From the NCBI RefSeq assembly GCF_001854885.1, contig NZ_MDDV01000008.1:62001-126000 (forward strand): DNA of 64,000 nucleotides, in the 5' to 3' direction. Numbering within the stretch: position 1 is the first letter of the stretch; every line of letters begins with the position of its first letter. The stretch is from Ensifer sp. LCM 4579 (lineage in GTDB: Bacteria; Pseudomonadota; Alphaproteobacteria; Rhizobiales; Rhizobiaceae). The notes under the pieces are model-generated. The model made no database searches, was not told where the DNA came from, and worked only from the letters and a program-made list of their open reading frames with translations. Below are positions 26,684 through 35,081 of the stretch, one piece after another. Position numbers and translations under genes: made by a program.

Positions 26684-26956
26684 CAGATCTCTCCCTGAGT
26701 GATTGAAGCGGCGGGCCAGAGCCCCCCGCCTATGCACAGCGACCCGCCTGCCGAGACTCCGGTCTCCGGCGGCGTTTCAAGATGAAGGAAGCCCTCCCCT
26801 CTTACATACTCCCGCATGCGCTGTCGCACAGGCTGCGAAACTGGAATCAATTGCCATAACTGTCAAATACAATATCGCTTTGCATGCATACCAAAATTGA
26901 TATACCACTCACAAAGAGTGTGATTTTTGAATCGCTTGATAAACGAGTTCGAAAGA
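26684..26956. promoter_or_regulatory. chvE-gbpR divergent promoter region
   Basis: On the minus strand TTGACA (complement of 26861-26866) is a plausible chvE -35 element; the -10 is weak, as expected for an activated promoter. The direct repeat ATACCA at 26888-26893 and 26902-26907, spaced 14 bp, lies upstream of it and is a candidate LysR (GbpR) site. AT content is clearly higher than in the flanking genes. Confidence 0.5.
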
Positions 26957-27931
26957 ATGGTCCCCGACAGCACGATTGCACCCGCGGGCGAGCCGCTCGA
27001 TGCCGGCCTTTTCCGGTCGGGATTGAAGATCAATCACCTGCGCCTCGTGCTGGCGCTCGACGACCACCGCCGCATCAGCGCCGCCGCCGAATCGCTCGGC
27101 ATTTCGCAGCCGGCCGCCTCGCGCATGCTCGCGGAAATCGAAGCCATCGTAAAGGCGTCGATCTGCGCGCGCGTCGCCCGCGGCGTCGAACTCACCCGCT
27201 ACGGCGAGGCGCTTGCCCGTCGCGCCCGCACCATCTTCCTTGAATTACGCGAGGCCGCCCGCGAAATCAACGAATTGAAGAGCGGCAGCGGCGGCTCGGT
27301 CTCGCTCGGCTCCGTCACCGGCCCGGCGCTCGCTCTTGCCGTCCCCGCGATCCGCCAGGTTTCCACCGCCTATCCCGGGATCGAGATCAACGTGCAGATC
27401 GACAACAGCAACGTGCTGACGCGCGAATTGCTCGCCGCCCGCCACGATTTCGTCATCGGCCGCATCCCGGACGATCTCAACCCGCGCCTCTTCAATGTCG
27501 TCGAGGTCGGCTTCGAGGAGGTCTGCCTGATCGTGCGGGAAGGCCATCCGCTGATCGGGAAAGCCGCGGTGAGCGCCGACGACCTGCCGGGCTATGACTG
27601 GGTGTTCCAGCCGCCGGGCACGCTCCTGCGCCGCGCCGTCGAAGACAGCTTCCTCTCCGCAGGCGTCCGGCTGCCGGCAACCGTCATCAACACCTCCTCC
27701 ATCATCCTGACGCTGTCGATCGTGCGCAACACCAACGCCATCGCCCCGGTCGCGCTCGACGTCGCCCGACTCGTGGCCGGCAACGGCACCCAGGCCGGCG
27801 AGATCCGCATTCTGACCACCGAATTTCCGGTCCGCATCAAGCCCTACGGGTTGATTACCGCCGAGGGCCGGGCGCTCCCCCCGAGCGCCAAGCTGCTCTA
27901 CGACCTGATCCTCAAGCAAAGCCGCATGTGA
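26957..27931 (+). CDS. gbpR: LysR-family regulator GbpR
   Basis: A 324-residue LysR-type regulator. The N-terminal helix-turn-helix is in RISAAAESLGISQPAASRML and the C-terminal two-lobed ligand domain follows. Divergence from chvE matches the known galactose-binding-protein regulator locus of Agrobacterium and Azospirillum, where the regulator activates the binding-protein gene in response to sugars. The ATG at 26957 is used; a TTG at 26927 in frame is an alternative start. Confidence 0.9.
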   Translation: MVPDSTIAPAGEPLDAGLFRSGLKINHLRLVLALDDHRRISAAAESLGISQPAASRMLAEIEAIVKASICARVARGVELTRYGEALARRARTIFLELREAAREINELKSGSGGSVSLGSVTGPALALAVPAIRQVSTAYPGIEINVQIDNSNVLTRELLAARHDFVIGRIPDDLNPRLFNVVEVGFEEVCLIVREGHPLIGKAAVSADDLPGYDWVFQPPGTLLRRAVEDSFLSAGVRLPATVINTSSIILTLSIVRNTNAIAPVALDVARLVAGNGTQAGEIRILTTEFPVRIKPYGLITAEGRALPPSAKLLYDLILKQSRM

Positions 27932-27995
27932 TCAGGCCCGCATAATCTCCGCCCGGCAGGATGACGGAATGCTTGTAGGGAATTGCGGAGGCTTC

Positions 27996-28445
27996 ATGTT
28001 CGGCATGTCGGTGTTCCAGTCGGTGGTCGAGCGCCTCAAGGCCGAGCGCGGTATCGATGAGGACGATGACGCGGCGGGGGTCGGCGACGGCCAAGCGTGG
28101 CGCGCGCCGATCGATCGGTCACCGGTCTTCGTCCCGGAGACGCCTGCCCGGACCGCGCCAACCTTCAATGCCGTTGCAATGGCTTATCGGGAGCTTTCGA
28201 CCCCAGAGAGGACGGCGCCACCGGTCATGCCCGCCCATCTGAAACGCACGAGCCTTGCCGAGGTCGCCGAAGAGCTTGCGCTCGCGGAAAACGAGACCGC
28301 CCTCACGCTTGCCGCCAAGCGCAGGCACTTTGCCGCCGGCAATCATCCGGACAGGCTGCCGGCGGAATTCCGGGCAAATGCAACCCTTCGGATGAAACTC
28401 GCCAACATGCTCATCGACGAAGCGACGAGAAGAATTGTCCGCTAG
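27996..28445 (+). CDS. Short J-domain-like protein
   Basis: A 149-residue protein, mostly low-complexity and acidic/proline-rich in the first 90 residues. The C-terminal ~55 residues contain LTLAAKRRHFAAGNHPDRLP and MKLANMLIDEATRR, which read as helix II, the HPD loop and helix III of a J domain; helix I would be the preceding SLAEVAEELAL. Full J proteins stimulate DnaK. Here the Gly/Phe and zinc domains of DnaJ are absent. The start at 27996 follows GGAGG. It lies 64 bp after gbpR on the same strand. Confidence 0.65.
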   Translation: MFGMSVFQSVVERLKAERGIDEDDDAAGVGDGQAWRAPIDRSPVFVPETPARTAPTFNAVAMAYRELSTPERTAPPVMPAHLKRTSLAEVAEELALAENETALTLAAKRRHFAAGNHPDRLPAEFRANATLRMKLANMLIDEATRRIVR

Positions 28446-28470
28446 TGTTCAAGGTCTGACGTTTGGTACC
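28442..28470. repeat. 29-bp element, inverted partner at 33264-33292
   Basis: Starts at the stop codon of the J-domain-like gene with CTAGTG and ends in TTGGTACC. It matches the reverse complement of 33264-33292 at 24 of 29 bases, including TCTGACG-N-TTGGTACC. The function is unknown. Confidence 0.55.
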
Positions 28471-28498
28471 GGAGTCGTAAGCCCGCTCAGGGTGGAGA

Positions 28499-28531
28499 GC
28501 GGAAGCTCGTCTATAAAAGACGAGTTTCCGC
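28499..28531. terminator. Strong 14-bp hairpin downstream of the J-domain-like gene
   Basis: GCGGAAGCTCGTCT pairs with AGACGAGTTTCCGC (one G-U pair) around the loop ATAAA. There is no T-run on either side, so it may be a factor-dependent terminator, an mRNA-stabilising structure or a remnant repeat. Confidence 0.5.
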
Positions 28532-28711
28532 CACGCCATCGAAGCAGACTTTCATAGGCTCCAGCGCTGGGGCACACAGAGCGGGCACGCACAAGGCGGA
28601 TCGCCTCTCCCGCATTAATGCGACAGTCTACGCGCTGAGGACCCGAGCAGTGAGGGCCTGCTACCGAAAATTACGGACCCATGATATTTTTGGCAAAGTC
28701 GGAAATTGATC

Positions 28712-29305
28712 ATGCGCGTGTTGCTGGCATCGACAGTGTTGATTTTCACGGTGACAATGTCCGCCGCGGGGGATCCCTTGTTCGATGCCATAACAGCCCG
28801 AGATTCCGCCGCCGTGGAGAAGGCTCTCGCCGCGGGTGCTGATGTCAACGGCCGGGCGCGCGATCAGGCAACCCCTCTGATGAACGCCGCTCTGGCAGAC
28901 CAGAGCGCAATCGCCGAATTGCTGATCAGTAAAGGTGCGGACGTCATGGCGCGCAACTCGGGCGGCTTTACGCCGCTTCATGCCGCGGCCTTCTCCGGCA
29001 GCGTGTCGATCAGCAAGCTGCTGCTCGACCATGGCGCGACGCTCGACGACGCGGCCAACAAAGCGGGGGTGACACCCCTGATGGTGGCAGGTGAGGAAAA
29101 CCACGTCGCGCTCGCCACGTTTCTACTCGCTGAAGGGGCCGATGTCGGTCATGCGGAGGTTCACGGCTACACGCCGATCACGCGGGCTTTCTGGAAAGGC
29201 AATGCCGACATCGTTCGGCTGTTCAAGCGACATGGCGCGACCTGTCCTCCCGCTACCGTCCTCGGCGACGAGGATTACGTGAAGTGCATGGGAATCCACG
29301 ATTGA
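28712..29305 (+). CDS. Secreted ankyrin-repeat protein
   Basis: A 197-residue protein with a Sec signal peptide (MRVLLASTVLIFTVTMSAAG) followed by four to five ankyrin repeats, for example TPLMNAALADQSAIAELLI, TPLHAAAFSGSVSISKLLL and TPLMVAGEENHVALATFLL. A short C-terminal tail contains two cysteines (Cys in GATCPPA and VKCMG). Ankyrin proteins mediate protein contacts; periplasmic location is inferred. It lies 12 bp before the YHS-domain gene and is probably co-transcribed with it. Confidence 0.85.
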   Translation: MRVLLASTVLIFTVTMSAAGDPLFDAITARDSAAVEKALAAGADVNGRARDQATPLMNAALADQSAIAELLISKGADVMARNSGGFTPLHAAAFSGSVSISKLLLDHGATLDDAANKAGVTPLMVAGEENHVALATFLLAEGADVGHAEVHGYTPITRAFWKGNADIVRLFKRHGATCPPATVLGDEDYVKCMGIHD

Positions 29306-29317
29306 GAGGAGGCACAG

Positions 29318-29827
29318 ATGTATGCAACCAAAGGCGGCTCCGCGAGAGGGATTCGTGGCTCTGTGGTTCTGTTCGTCCTGGCCGGGGCAGCACTTGTCGG
29401 TGGACCCTGGGCTTTAGCCGATGACTCGGTGAATACTGGCTACTTCGGCGGCGTGGCAATCATGGGATACGATACGGTCGCCTACTTCACCGAGGGCAGA
29501 GCGAGGAAGGGCTCCGAGAAATTCTCCTACGAATGGCTGGGGACGCCTTGGCATTTCGCCAATGCCGAGCATCGCGAGATGTTTATCAGCGAGCCGATGA
29601 AGTATGCGCCCCAGTATGGCGGTTACTGCGCGGGTGAGGTGGCTCTCGGGTCAGTGACGGTCAATATCGATCCGGAAGCATTCAAGATTATCGATGGCAA
29701 GCTTTACCTGATCTACGGCAAGGAACCGGCAGACTGGTTCGCGGCTCATGCGATTGAAGAAGTGCCCAAGGCGGATGCCAACTGGCCGAAGGTCACAGAA
29801 GACCTCGAGCGTGATCAGTATCACTGA
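29318..29827 (+). CDS. Exported YHS-domain protein
   Basis: A 169-residue protein with a basic, hydrophobic N-terminus ending in an ALAD-type cleavage site. The YHS core is visible as VAIMGYDTVAYFTEGRARKG, then FANAEHREMFISEPMKYAPQYGGYCAGEVALG. YHS domains are linked to metal binding or sensing in the periplasm. A strong GAGGAGG ribosome-binding site precedes the ATG. The gene is convergent with the adenylate cyclase gene, 19 bp away. Confidence 0.88.
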   Translation: MYATKGGSARGIRGSVVLFVLAGAALVGGPWALADDSVNTGYFGGVAIMGYDTVAYFTEGRARKGSEKFSYEWLGTPWHFANAEHREMFISEPMKYAPQYGGYCAGEVALGSVTVNIDPEAFKIIDGKLYLIYGKEPADWFAAHAIEEVPKADANWPKVTEDLERDQYH

Positions 29828-29846
29828 TGAGCAACGAGGCGCGCGT

Positions 29847-32024
29847 CTAATTCATTGGCGAAAAGTAGAAGACCTTGCTCGAGTTCACGTAAGCATAGCC
29901 GGTTTCATCGGACGAACTTGCACGTTTGTAGACCGGGCCGCAATCGGCTTGACCAAATGCGTTTTCACTCTGCTCGCAGAGCAAGTCCCCCTTGACGAAA
30001 ACCGTCTCGGTCATCATCTGCGTTGCTGAGCGGAATGCCGCCTTGCCATCGCGATCGACCTGCATGAGTGCCGGGCTTCCTGAGGGCTCGGTCTTGCCCT
30101 GCAGAAGTTTCCCCATGACGGTGCTCGCGATTTCGTCACCATTCAACCGGTCGTGCGCGTCGCCTCGGAATCCGAACGGCCATTCCGGCATACCGGCCTC
30201 GCGCAGGGCGTCGAGGATGAACGCTAAGTCCTGCTCGTTGCGAAAGTGGGCATGACTCATCCGCCAGCCCGCCAGGGATTCCGCGGATTCGCGTCCCCCG
30301 AGCAGTCGGATTCCTTCGGCGACAGCCGCGCCGGCGTCATGACGCCGGCCGGCACGGACGTAGGCCATAGCGAGAGGCGTAACGAAATAGCCGTTCCCCG
30401 GCGAACCATCGCGTGCGCGGGCGAAATTCTCCATGGCCTTCGTGTAGTCGCGCTGTAGATAGGAAATCAGCCCAGCGGTGTACCGGTCGACGGCCGATAG
30501 GTTCGGATCAAGCTTAAGAGCGTTCTCGACGGACGCAGCGGCTTCGGCAAGGTTTCCGGAAAACAGTTGAACGTATGCGACGGCCATTTGCGCCTCGGCG
30601 TCGGCGGACCCGCGGGATACCGCCTGCCGCGCTGAGGCGATCGCCTCCTCGTAGCGTCGCTCCACGACCTGAATGACGGCAAGAACCGCATATGGTGATG
30701 AAAGGTCGGGGTCGAGCGCCAAGGCACGGCTTGCCTTGTCGTAGGCCCTTCTTCGCGCCAACGCGCTCTGGAGAACGTCGTCGAACGCGTTTCGCCAGAC
30801 GTAAGCAGTGGTGCGCGCGTCGGCCGCGAAGGCCTCAGCAAAACCCGGGTCAAGTGCCTCCGCCTTGTCAAATAGGGCCAGTGCCTCCAGCAACTGGGAA
30901 GGGCGTCCGGTCCTCGTCGCCTGCTCGGCCCGCAGATAATTGTCATATGCTTCAAGGTTTGCGGTCGGCGGCCGGGCAATCCGTTCGGTCTCCGACCGGG
31001 TCAACTCCAACCCGAGTGCCTCGGCGATCTGCCTGCTCATCTCGTCCTGCAGCACGAACACATCCGCTGCGGCGCGGTCGAACCTCTTGGCCCAAAGATG
31101 GTCGCCGCTTGCGATGTCGATCAGTTGGACATTGACGCGGACTTGATCCCCCGTTCGACGAACGCTGCCCTCGACGACAAGGCGCACGCCGAGATCGCGT
31201 CCGATGTCGGCCGTAGCGACTGCATTGCCTTTGTACCCGAACACCGAATTCCGAGCGGCAACCTCCAGGTCTGAAAGACTGGCGAGATCGGTAATCAGGT
31301 CATCGGTAATACCATCGGTGAAATAGTCCTCGGCCGGGTCGCCGCTCAGATTGGCGAATGGCAGCACCGCGATCGATGTGCGCTGCGGCGCAAACGGCCA
31401 TTTCCATGCGAAAACAATTGCGGTGATCAGCAGCATTGCGAACGTTGCGAGGATGATCGCCAATTGTTTGGGGCGGCGCGCGGCAGCGACGACCTTTCGG
31501 GCCTCAGAGGGGGCGAGCAGAACGCGATAGACACGAACTGGATCGGCTATATTCTTCAGGTGTTGCTCACCGAGAGCCGAGAAACCGACATCGACTTTAT
31601 GTACCACTTGGTCGAACGCTGTGCCGGATATGCAAATGCCGCCGGGCTGGGCAATACCCTGCAGGCGCGCGGCTATGTTGACTCCGTCGCCGTAGATGTC
31701 GTCGCCTTCGGCAATGATGTCTCCGAGATTGACGCCCATGCGAAACAGCATTCGCTGCGTCGCGGAAAGGCCCTGGTCCCGGCTGGCCATTGTTCGTTGG
31801 ATGTCGGCGGCACACTGGATTGCATCAACAACGCTCGCAAACTCGACCAGTGCGCCGTCACCCATAAGCTTGATGATGCGACCGTGGAACCTGTCGATGG
31901 CTGGATCGACCACCTCCAGGCGGCAGGCCTTTAGCCGCTCCAGGGTGCCGACCTCATCCTCCCCCATGATACGGCTATAGCCGACCACGTCGACAGAAAG
32001 GATCGCGGTGAGCCGCCTGTCCAT
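29847..32024 (-). CDS. Class III adenylate cyclase with TolB-like and TPR regions
   Basis: A 725-residue protein. Residues 1-170 form a class III cyclase catalytic domain (LSVDVVGYSRIMGEDE and MGDGALVEF carry the metal-binding aspartates). A single transmembrane helix follows near 195-215 (LAIILATFAMLLITAIVFAW). A TolB-like segment (TSIAVLPFANLSGDPAEDYF) and then tetratricopeptide repeats complete it. This architecture is very common and multiplied in Sinorhizobium. It should make cAMP, with the C-terminal part outside the membrane as sensor. The start at 32024 (MDRRLTAIL) fits the family; an ATG at 32069 is possible. Confidence 0.9.
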   Translation of the reverse strand: MDRRLTAILSVDVVGYSRIMGEDEVGTLERLKACRLEVVDPAIDRFHGRIIKLMGDGALVEFASVVDAIQCAADIQRTMASRDQGLSATQRMLFRMGVNLGDIIAEGDDIYGDGVNIAARLQGIAQPGGICISGTAFDQVVHKVDVGFSALGEQHLKNIADPVRVYRVLLAPSEARKVVAAARRPKQLAIILATFAMLLITAIVFAWKWPFAPQRTSIAVLPFANLSGDPAEDYFTDGITDDLITDLASLSDLEVAARNSVFGYKGNAVATADIGRDLGVRLVVEGSVRRTGDQVRVNVQLIDIASGDHLWAKRFDRAAADVFVLQDEMSRQIAEALGLELTRSETERIARPPTANLEAYDNYLRAEQATRTGRPSQLLEALALFDKAEALDPGFAEAFAADARTTAYVWRNAFDDVLQSALARRRAYDKASRALALDPDLSSPYAVLAVIQVVERRYEEAIASARQAVSRGSADAEAQMAVAYVQLFSGNLAEAAASVENALKLDPNLSAVDRYTAGLISYLQRDYTKAMENFARARDGSPGNGYFVTPLAMAYVRAGRRHDAGAAVAEGIRLLGGRESAESLAGWRMSHAHFRNEQDLAFILDALREAGMPEWPFGFRGDAHDRLNGDEIASTVMGKLLQGKTEPSGSPALMQVDRDGKAAFRSATQMMTETVFVKGDLLCEQSENAFGQADCGPVYKRASSSDETGYAYVNSSKVFYFSPMN

Positions 32025-32444
32025 TTCGCTGGCCACCCCTTGAAATCGTAAGCGACCGCCGCGGTTCATCCTACCACGTCAACAACAGTGCAGGCAGCGC
32101 AGACTGCTGAAAGGCACTAGTGCCAAAACAGCAGACTCAGCGATCGCCTAAGACGTTCGCCTTCACTCCGGATGACAGCAACGGGTCGAGAGTTCGCCTT
32201 CATCAGCGTCGTGGGTCGGTGGCAAGTTCACATTGCTGCCGTCGTGCCAAACGCGCAGAAAGCGCCAACTTGCGCCAGAGCGTTGGCGAACCCGAGCGAC
32301 CGCGTGGGTCGGACCCTGCCCTTGTGAAACGCCGAGACTGTCAAATTTCTAGCCTGCTGGATGCACCGCGTCTCTAAATCGCTTTGACATAGCGCGCAGG
32401 AAGCATTTGCATGCCGCAGCCGAGCGGCAATGCGAGCACGAACC
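32025..32444. other. Intergenic stretch without recognised gene
   Basis: Open frames here lack ribosome-binding sites and similarity. I see no strong hairpin or repeat. It includes the promoter region of the cyclase gene and the 3' flank of the NTF2-like pseudogene. Confidence 0.4.
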
Positions 32445-32827
32445 CTACTTGGCAGGGTTCGTATTCCAGATATCCCGATGCAGTCGCCATTCGCCGTCGT
32501 CGCCCTTCTTCCATACGACAATGTATTTGCCGATTTCCTCGCTGGTCTTGCCGTCCTTGCCGGGAATCTTGATAGAGTAGGTGCCCTCCTCATACGCGAG
32601 ATTGCCACTCTCCTCGACCTGCGCCGCTTTCAGTGTCAGATCGGTCAATCCGGCATCAATCCAGCTCTGCCACATCTTCTGAACGCGTTCGCGGCCGGCG
32701 ATCCAAACTTGGCGACGAAGTCGGCATTGTTCGCCTCTATGCTTGATTGGGCTGTCTGGGCACCGGCAGGTTCACCAGCGCCGATAACGAGTGCGACGAA
32801 ACAAAAAGACGCTAGAAAGTAGCGCAT
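32445..32827 (-). pseudogene. Broken NTF2-like (DUF4440/SgcJ-type) exported protein
   Basis: Two minus-strand frames overlap. The first (from 32827) encodes a signal peptide and IEANNADFVAKF, the start of an SgcJ/EcaC-type NTF2-like domain. The second (ending at 32445) encodes MWQSWIDAGLTDLTLKA to the domain end (VVWKKGDDGEWRLHRDIWN). Near 32700 the frame shifts, and about 30 residues expected between the halves (the ALYTEDA-type segment) are missing. An internal deletion with frameshift is the simplest reading. Confidence 0.75.
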
Positions 32828-33422
32828 CGAAATCCTCCCCTGGGCGATTCCGGCACTTGTTCTTGGCCGATGGGCACAACTTTATACCGGCGGCCTCGTC
32901 AGAGCAAACAACGCTGCGAGTCCTAAAGTTGCTGGAAAATTCAGGCAGGGGTGCATCCTTTGCTGAGGGTCAGAACCCATGCCAGTTGGCGCCGGCCGAC
33001 GAATGGAACAAAAGCCAGGCTCGGCGCATGTAGCCGGTCACCTTCAGGGTGTTGGCCTCAAGCCTGGTGTCGAGACCTTCTGGGCGCTCTCGCTGACCCG
33101 CTCGACAATTGAGTGCGTACCCCGTAGCCGATCGCACCGGCGATCAGCAGCCTGATCGCGGTTTGACGAGGTACCGGTGTCGCAGCCCGCTCTGGATCAG
33201 AAAGGGTCGTTCCCGCCGGGCGAGCGAACGTCCGGAAAGGGTCGGAACAGGTAATTCGCGCCGGGTACCAAGCGTCAGATTTTCACCACTAGATCGCGTG
33301 AACTCTTCAGACAAATACATCTCAGGCAGGGCTTCGCCACTCAAGAGGATATGCTCGGACGGATGCGATTGCCGTACCCCCTCTGGCCTGCCGGCTATCA
33401 ATTCCGGAGCAGGACGCGTCCG
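32828..33422. other. Intergenic stretch, gene remnants not recognised
   Basis: No frame with a convincing start or similarity. The 29-bp element at 33264-33292 is the only feature I can support. A minus-strand frame at 33144-33401 has no recognisable domain and is not annotated as a gene. Confidence 0.4.
33264..33292. repeat. 29-bp element, inverted partner at 28442-28470
   Basis: On the minus strand it reads CTAGTGGTGAAAATCTGACG followed by CTTGGTACC, 24 of 29 identical to 28442-28470. It lies in a gene-poor stretch. Confidence 0.55.
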
Positions 33423-33653
33423 TCACTTCGGCTCGTCAGGCGCACCCGCCTCCTTCTCCTCCGGCTCCTTCGGCCGATAGAAGACCAGAAGCGCGGCGCC
33501 GGCATAGGCGGTGACGATGAGAAAGATCGTCCCCCACATCGTCTGCCCGCCATAGAACTCGACGCCTGTCCACACCGCGCAGAGGCCGACGATCAGCAGC
33601 CGGATCCACAAGGGCCGATAGAAAGGGTGGTCCGGATCGATGAATTTGATCAT
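33423..33653 (-). CDS. Small two-helix inner-membrane protein
   Basis: A 76-residue protein: MIKFIDPDHPFYRPLWIRLL then two hydrophobic helices (LIVGLCAVWTGVEFY and MWGTIFLIVTAYAGAALLVF) and a charged tail rich in Glu, Pro and Lys. I recall similar hypothetical proteins in rhizobia but know no function. The ATG at 33653 has AGAGG at a better spacing than the ATG at 33659. Confidence 0.7.
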   Translation of the reverse strand: MIKFIDPDHPFYRPLWIRLLIVGLCAVWTGVEFYGGQTMWGTIFLIVTAYAGAALLVFYRPKEPEEKEAGAPDEPK

Positions 33654-33659
33654 GCTCAT

Positions 33660-34022
33660 GCCTCTGAAATTATGCGCGCCAACGGATCGACCTCATCTAG
33701 CGCATATTCGATCAGACCGTAACCGAGCCGGGGCAATTTCCTGTCGCAGCCGTAGCTCCGCCATCTTGACGCCCACAGGGCGAATGGAATAAATATTCTG
33801 AAACTGCAGAAATTAGCCATTTCATTCCGATCTGCACGATGCGGCAGGACAGATTCGGTGTGTGAAAGGCATGGGAGAGGAACCGGGGCGGGAAGCGCCA
33901 CTATATTTCCCCCATTGATCTGCTATTCGCGGGGCCCGTCGTCCCGTGACGCCTTTGCGCGATGAGCGGCATATCATCACGCCCCAACCCGGTCGCGGAC
34001 CGGAATTCGAGAGAAAACAAAG
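33660..34022. other. idhA upstream region
   Basis: No gene recognised. It is the divergent promoter region between the small membrane protein and idhA. The idhA start has only a weak purine-rich stretch (GAGAGAAAAC) before it. Confidence 0.4.
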
Positions 34023-35015
34023 ATGACAGTGAGATTTGGTCTTCTGGGCGCCGGACGTATCGGCAAGGTTCACGCGAAAGCCGTCAGCGGCAATCCGGAC
34101 GCCGTTCTCGTCGCCGTCGCCGATGCCTTCCCGGCCGCCGCCGACGCTATCGCCAAGGCCTATGGCTGCGAGGTCCGCACCATCGAGGCGATCGAGGCGG
34201 CCGACGATATCGACGCCGTCGTCATCTGCACGCCGACGGATACGCATGCCGATCTGATCGAGCGCTTCGCCCGCGCCGGCAAGGCGATCTTCTGCGAGAA
34301 GCCGATCGATCTCGACGTCGACCGCGTCAAGGCCTGCATGAGGGTGGTGTCCGAGACCGGCGCGAAGCTGATGGTCGGTTTCAACCGCCGCTTCGACCCG
34401 CATTTCATGGCCGTGCGCAAGGCGATCGACGAGGGCAGGATCGGCGACGTCGAGATGGTGACGATCACCTCGCGCGATCCGGGCGCCCCGCCGATCGACT
34501 ACATCAAGCGCTCCGGCGGCATCTTCCGCGACATGACCATCCATGACTTCGACATGGCGCGTTTCCTGCTCGGCGAGGAGCCGGTTACGGTGACGGCAAC
34601 CGCCGCCGTCCTCGTCGACGCGGCGATCGGCGAAGCCGGCGACTACGACAGCGTTTCCGTCATTCTGCAGACGGCCTCCGGCAAGCAGGCGATCATCTCC
34701 AATTCGCGCCGCGCCACCTATGGCTATGACCAGCGCATCGAGGTGCACGGCTCGAAAGGCGCCGTTTCGGCCGAGAACCAGCGCCCCGTGTCGATCGAAA
34801 TCGCCAATGGCGAAGGCTATACGCGCCCGCCGCTGCACGATTTCTTCATGACCCGCTATACCGAAGCCTACGCCAACGAGATCGAGAGCTTCATCGCCGC
34901 GATCGAAAAGGGCGCGGAAATCAGCCCCTCCGGCAAGGACGGCCTCGCCGCCCTGGCACTCGCCGATGCGGCCGTGATGTCGGTCGCCGAAAAGCGCCAG
35001 ATCAGCCTCGGCTGA
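34023..35015 (+). CDS. idhA: Inositol 2-dehydrogenase
   Basis: A 330-residue Gfo/Idh/MocA-family oxidoreductase. The Rossmann motif is GLLGAGRIGKVHA, the signature lysine is in CEKPIDLD, and MTIHDFDMARFLLG holds the active-site His/Asp region. Length and sequence match rhizobial IdhA, which oxidises myo-inositol to scyllo-inosose with NAD+. Relatives with other polyol substrates exist. It is followed by a strong terminator and is convergent with the ROK gene. Confidence 0.88.
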   Translation: MTVRFGLLGAGRIGKVHAKAVSGNPDAVLVAVADAFPAAADAIAKAYGCEVRTIEAIEAADDIDAVVICTPTDTHADLIERFARAGKAIFCEKPIDLDVDRVKACMRVVSETGAKLMVGFNRRFDPHFMAVRKAIDEGRIGDVEMVTITSRDPGAPPIDYIKRSGGIFRDMTIHDFDMARFLLGEEPVTVTATAAVLVDAAIGEAGDYDSVSVILQTASGKQAIISNSRRATYGYDQRIEVHGSKGAVSAENQRPVSIEIANGEGYTRPPLHDFFMTRYTEAYANEIESFIAAIEKGAEISPSGKDGLAALALADAAVMSVAEKRQISLG

Positions 35016-35036
35016 CGGGGATCGTAAACTTGATTG

Positions 35037-35065
35037 AAAAGGCCGGGCACGACGCCCGGCCTTTT
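35037..35065. terminator. Bidirectional intrinsic terminator
   Basis: GGCCGGGC and GCCCGGCC enclose a 5-base loop, flanked by AAAA on the left and TTTT on the right. It terminates idhA on the plus strand and the ROK gene on the minus strand. Confidence 0.9.
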
Positions 35066-35081
35066 CATGTCTCGCAGCAAC

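Noticed and set aside
33144-33401. Minus-strand frame of 85 codons
   Set aside because: No domain or ribosome-binding site, and it includes the 29-bp repeat, so it is unlikely to be a gene.
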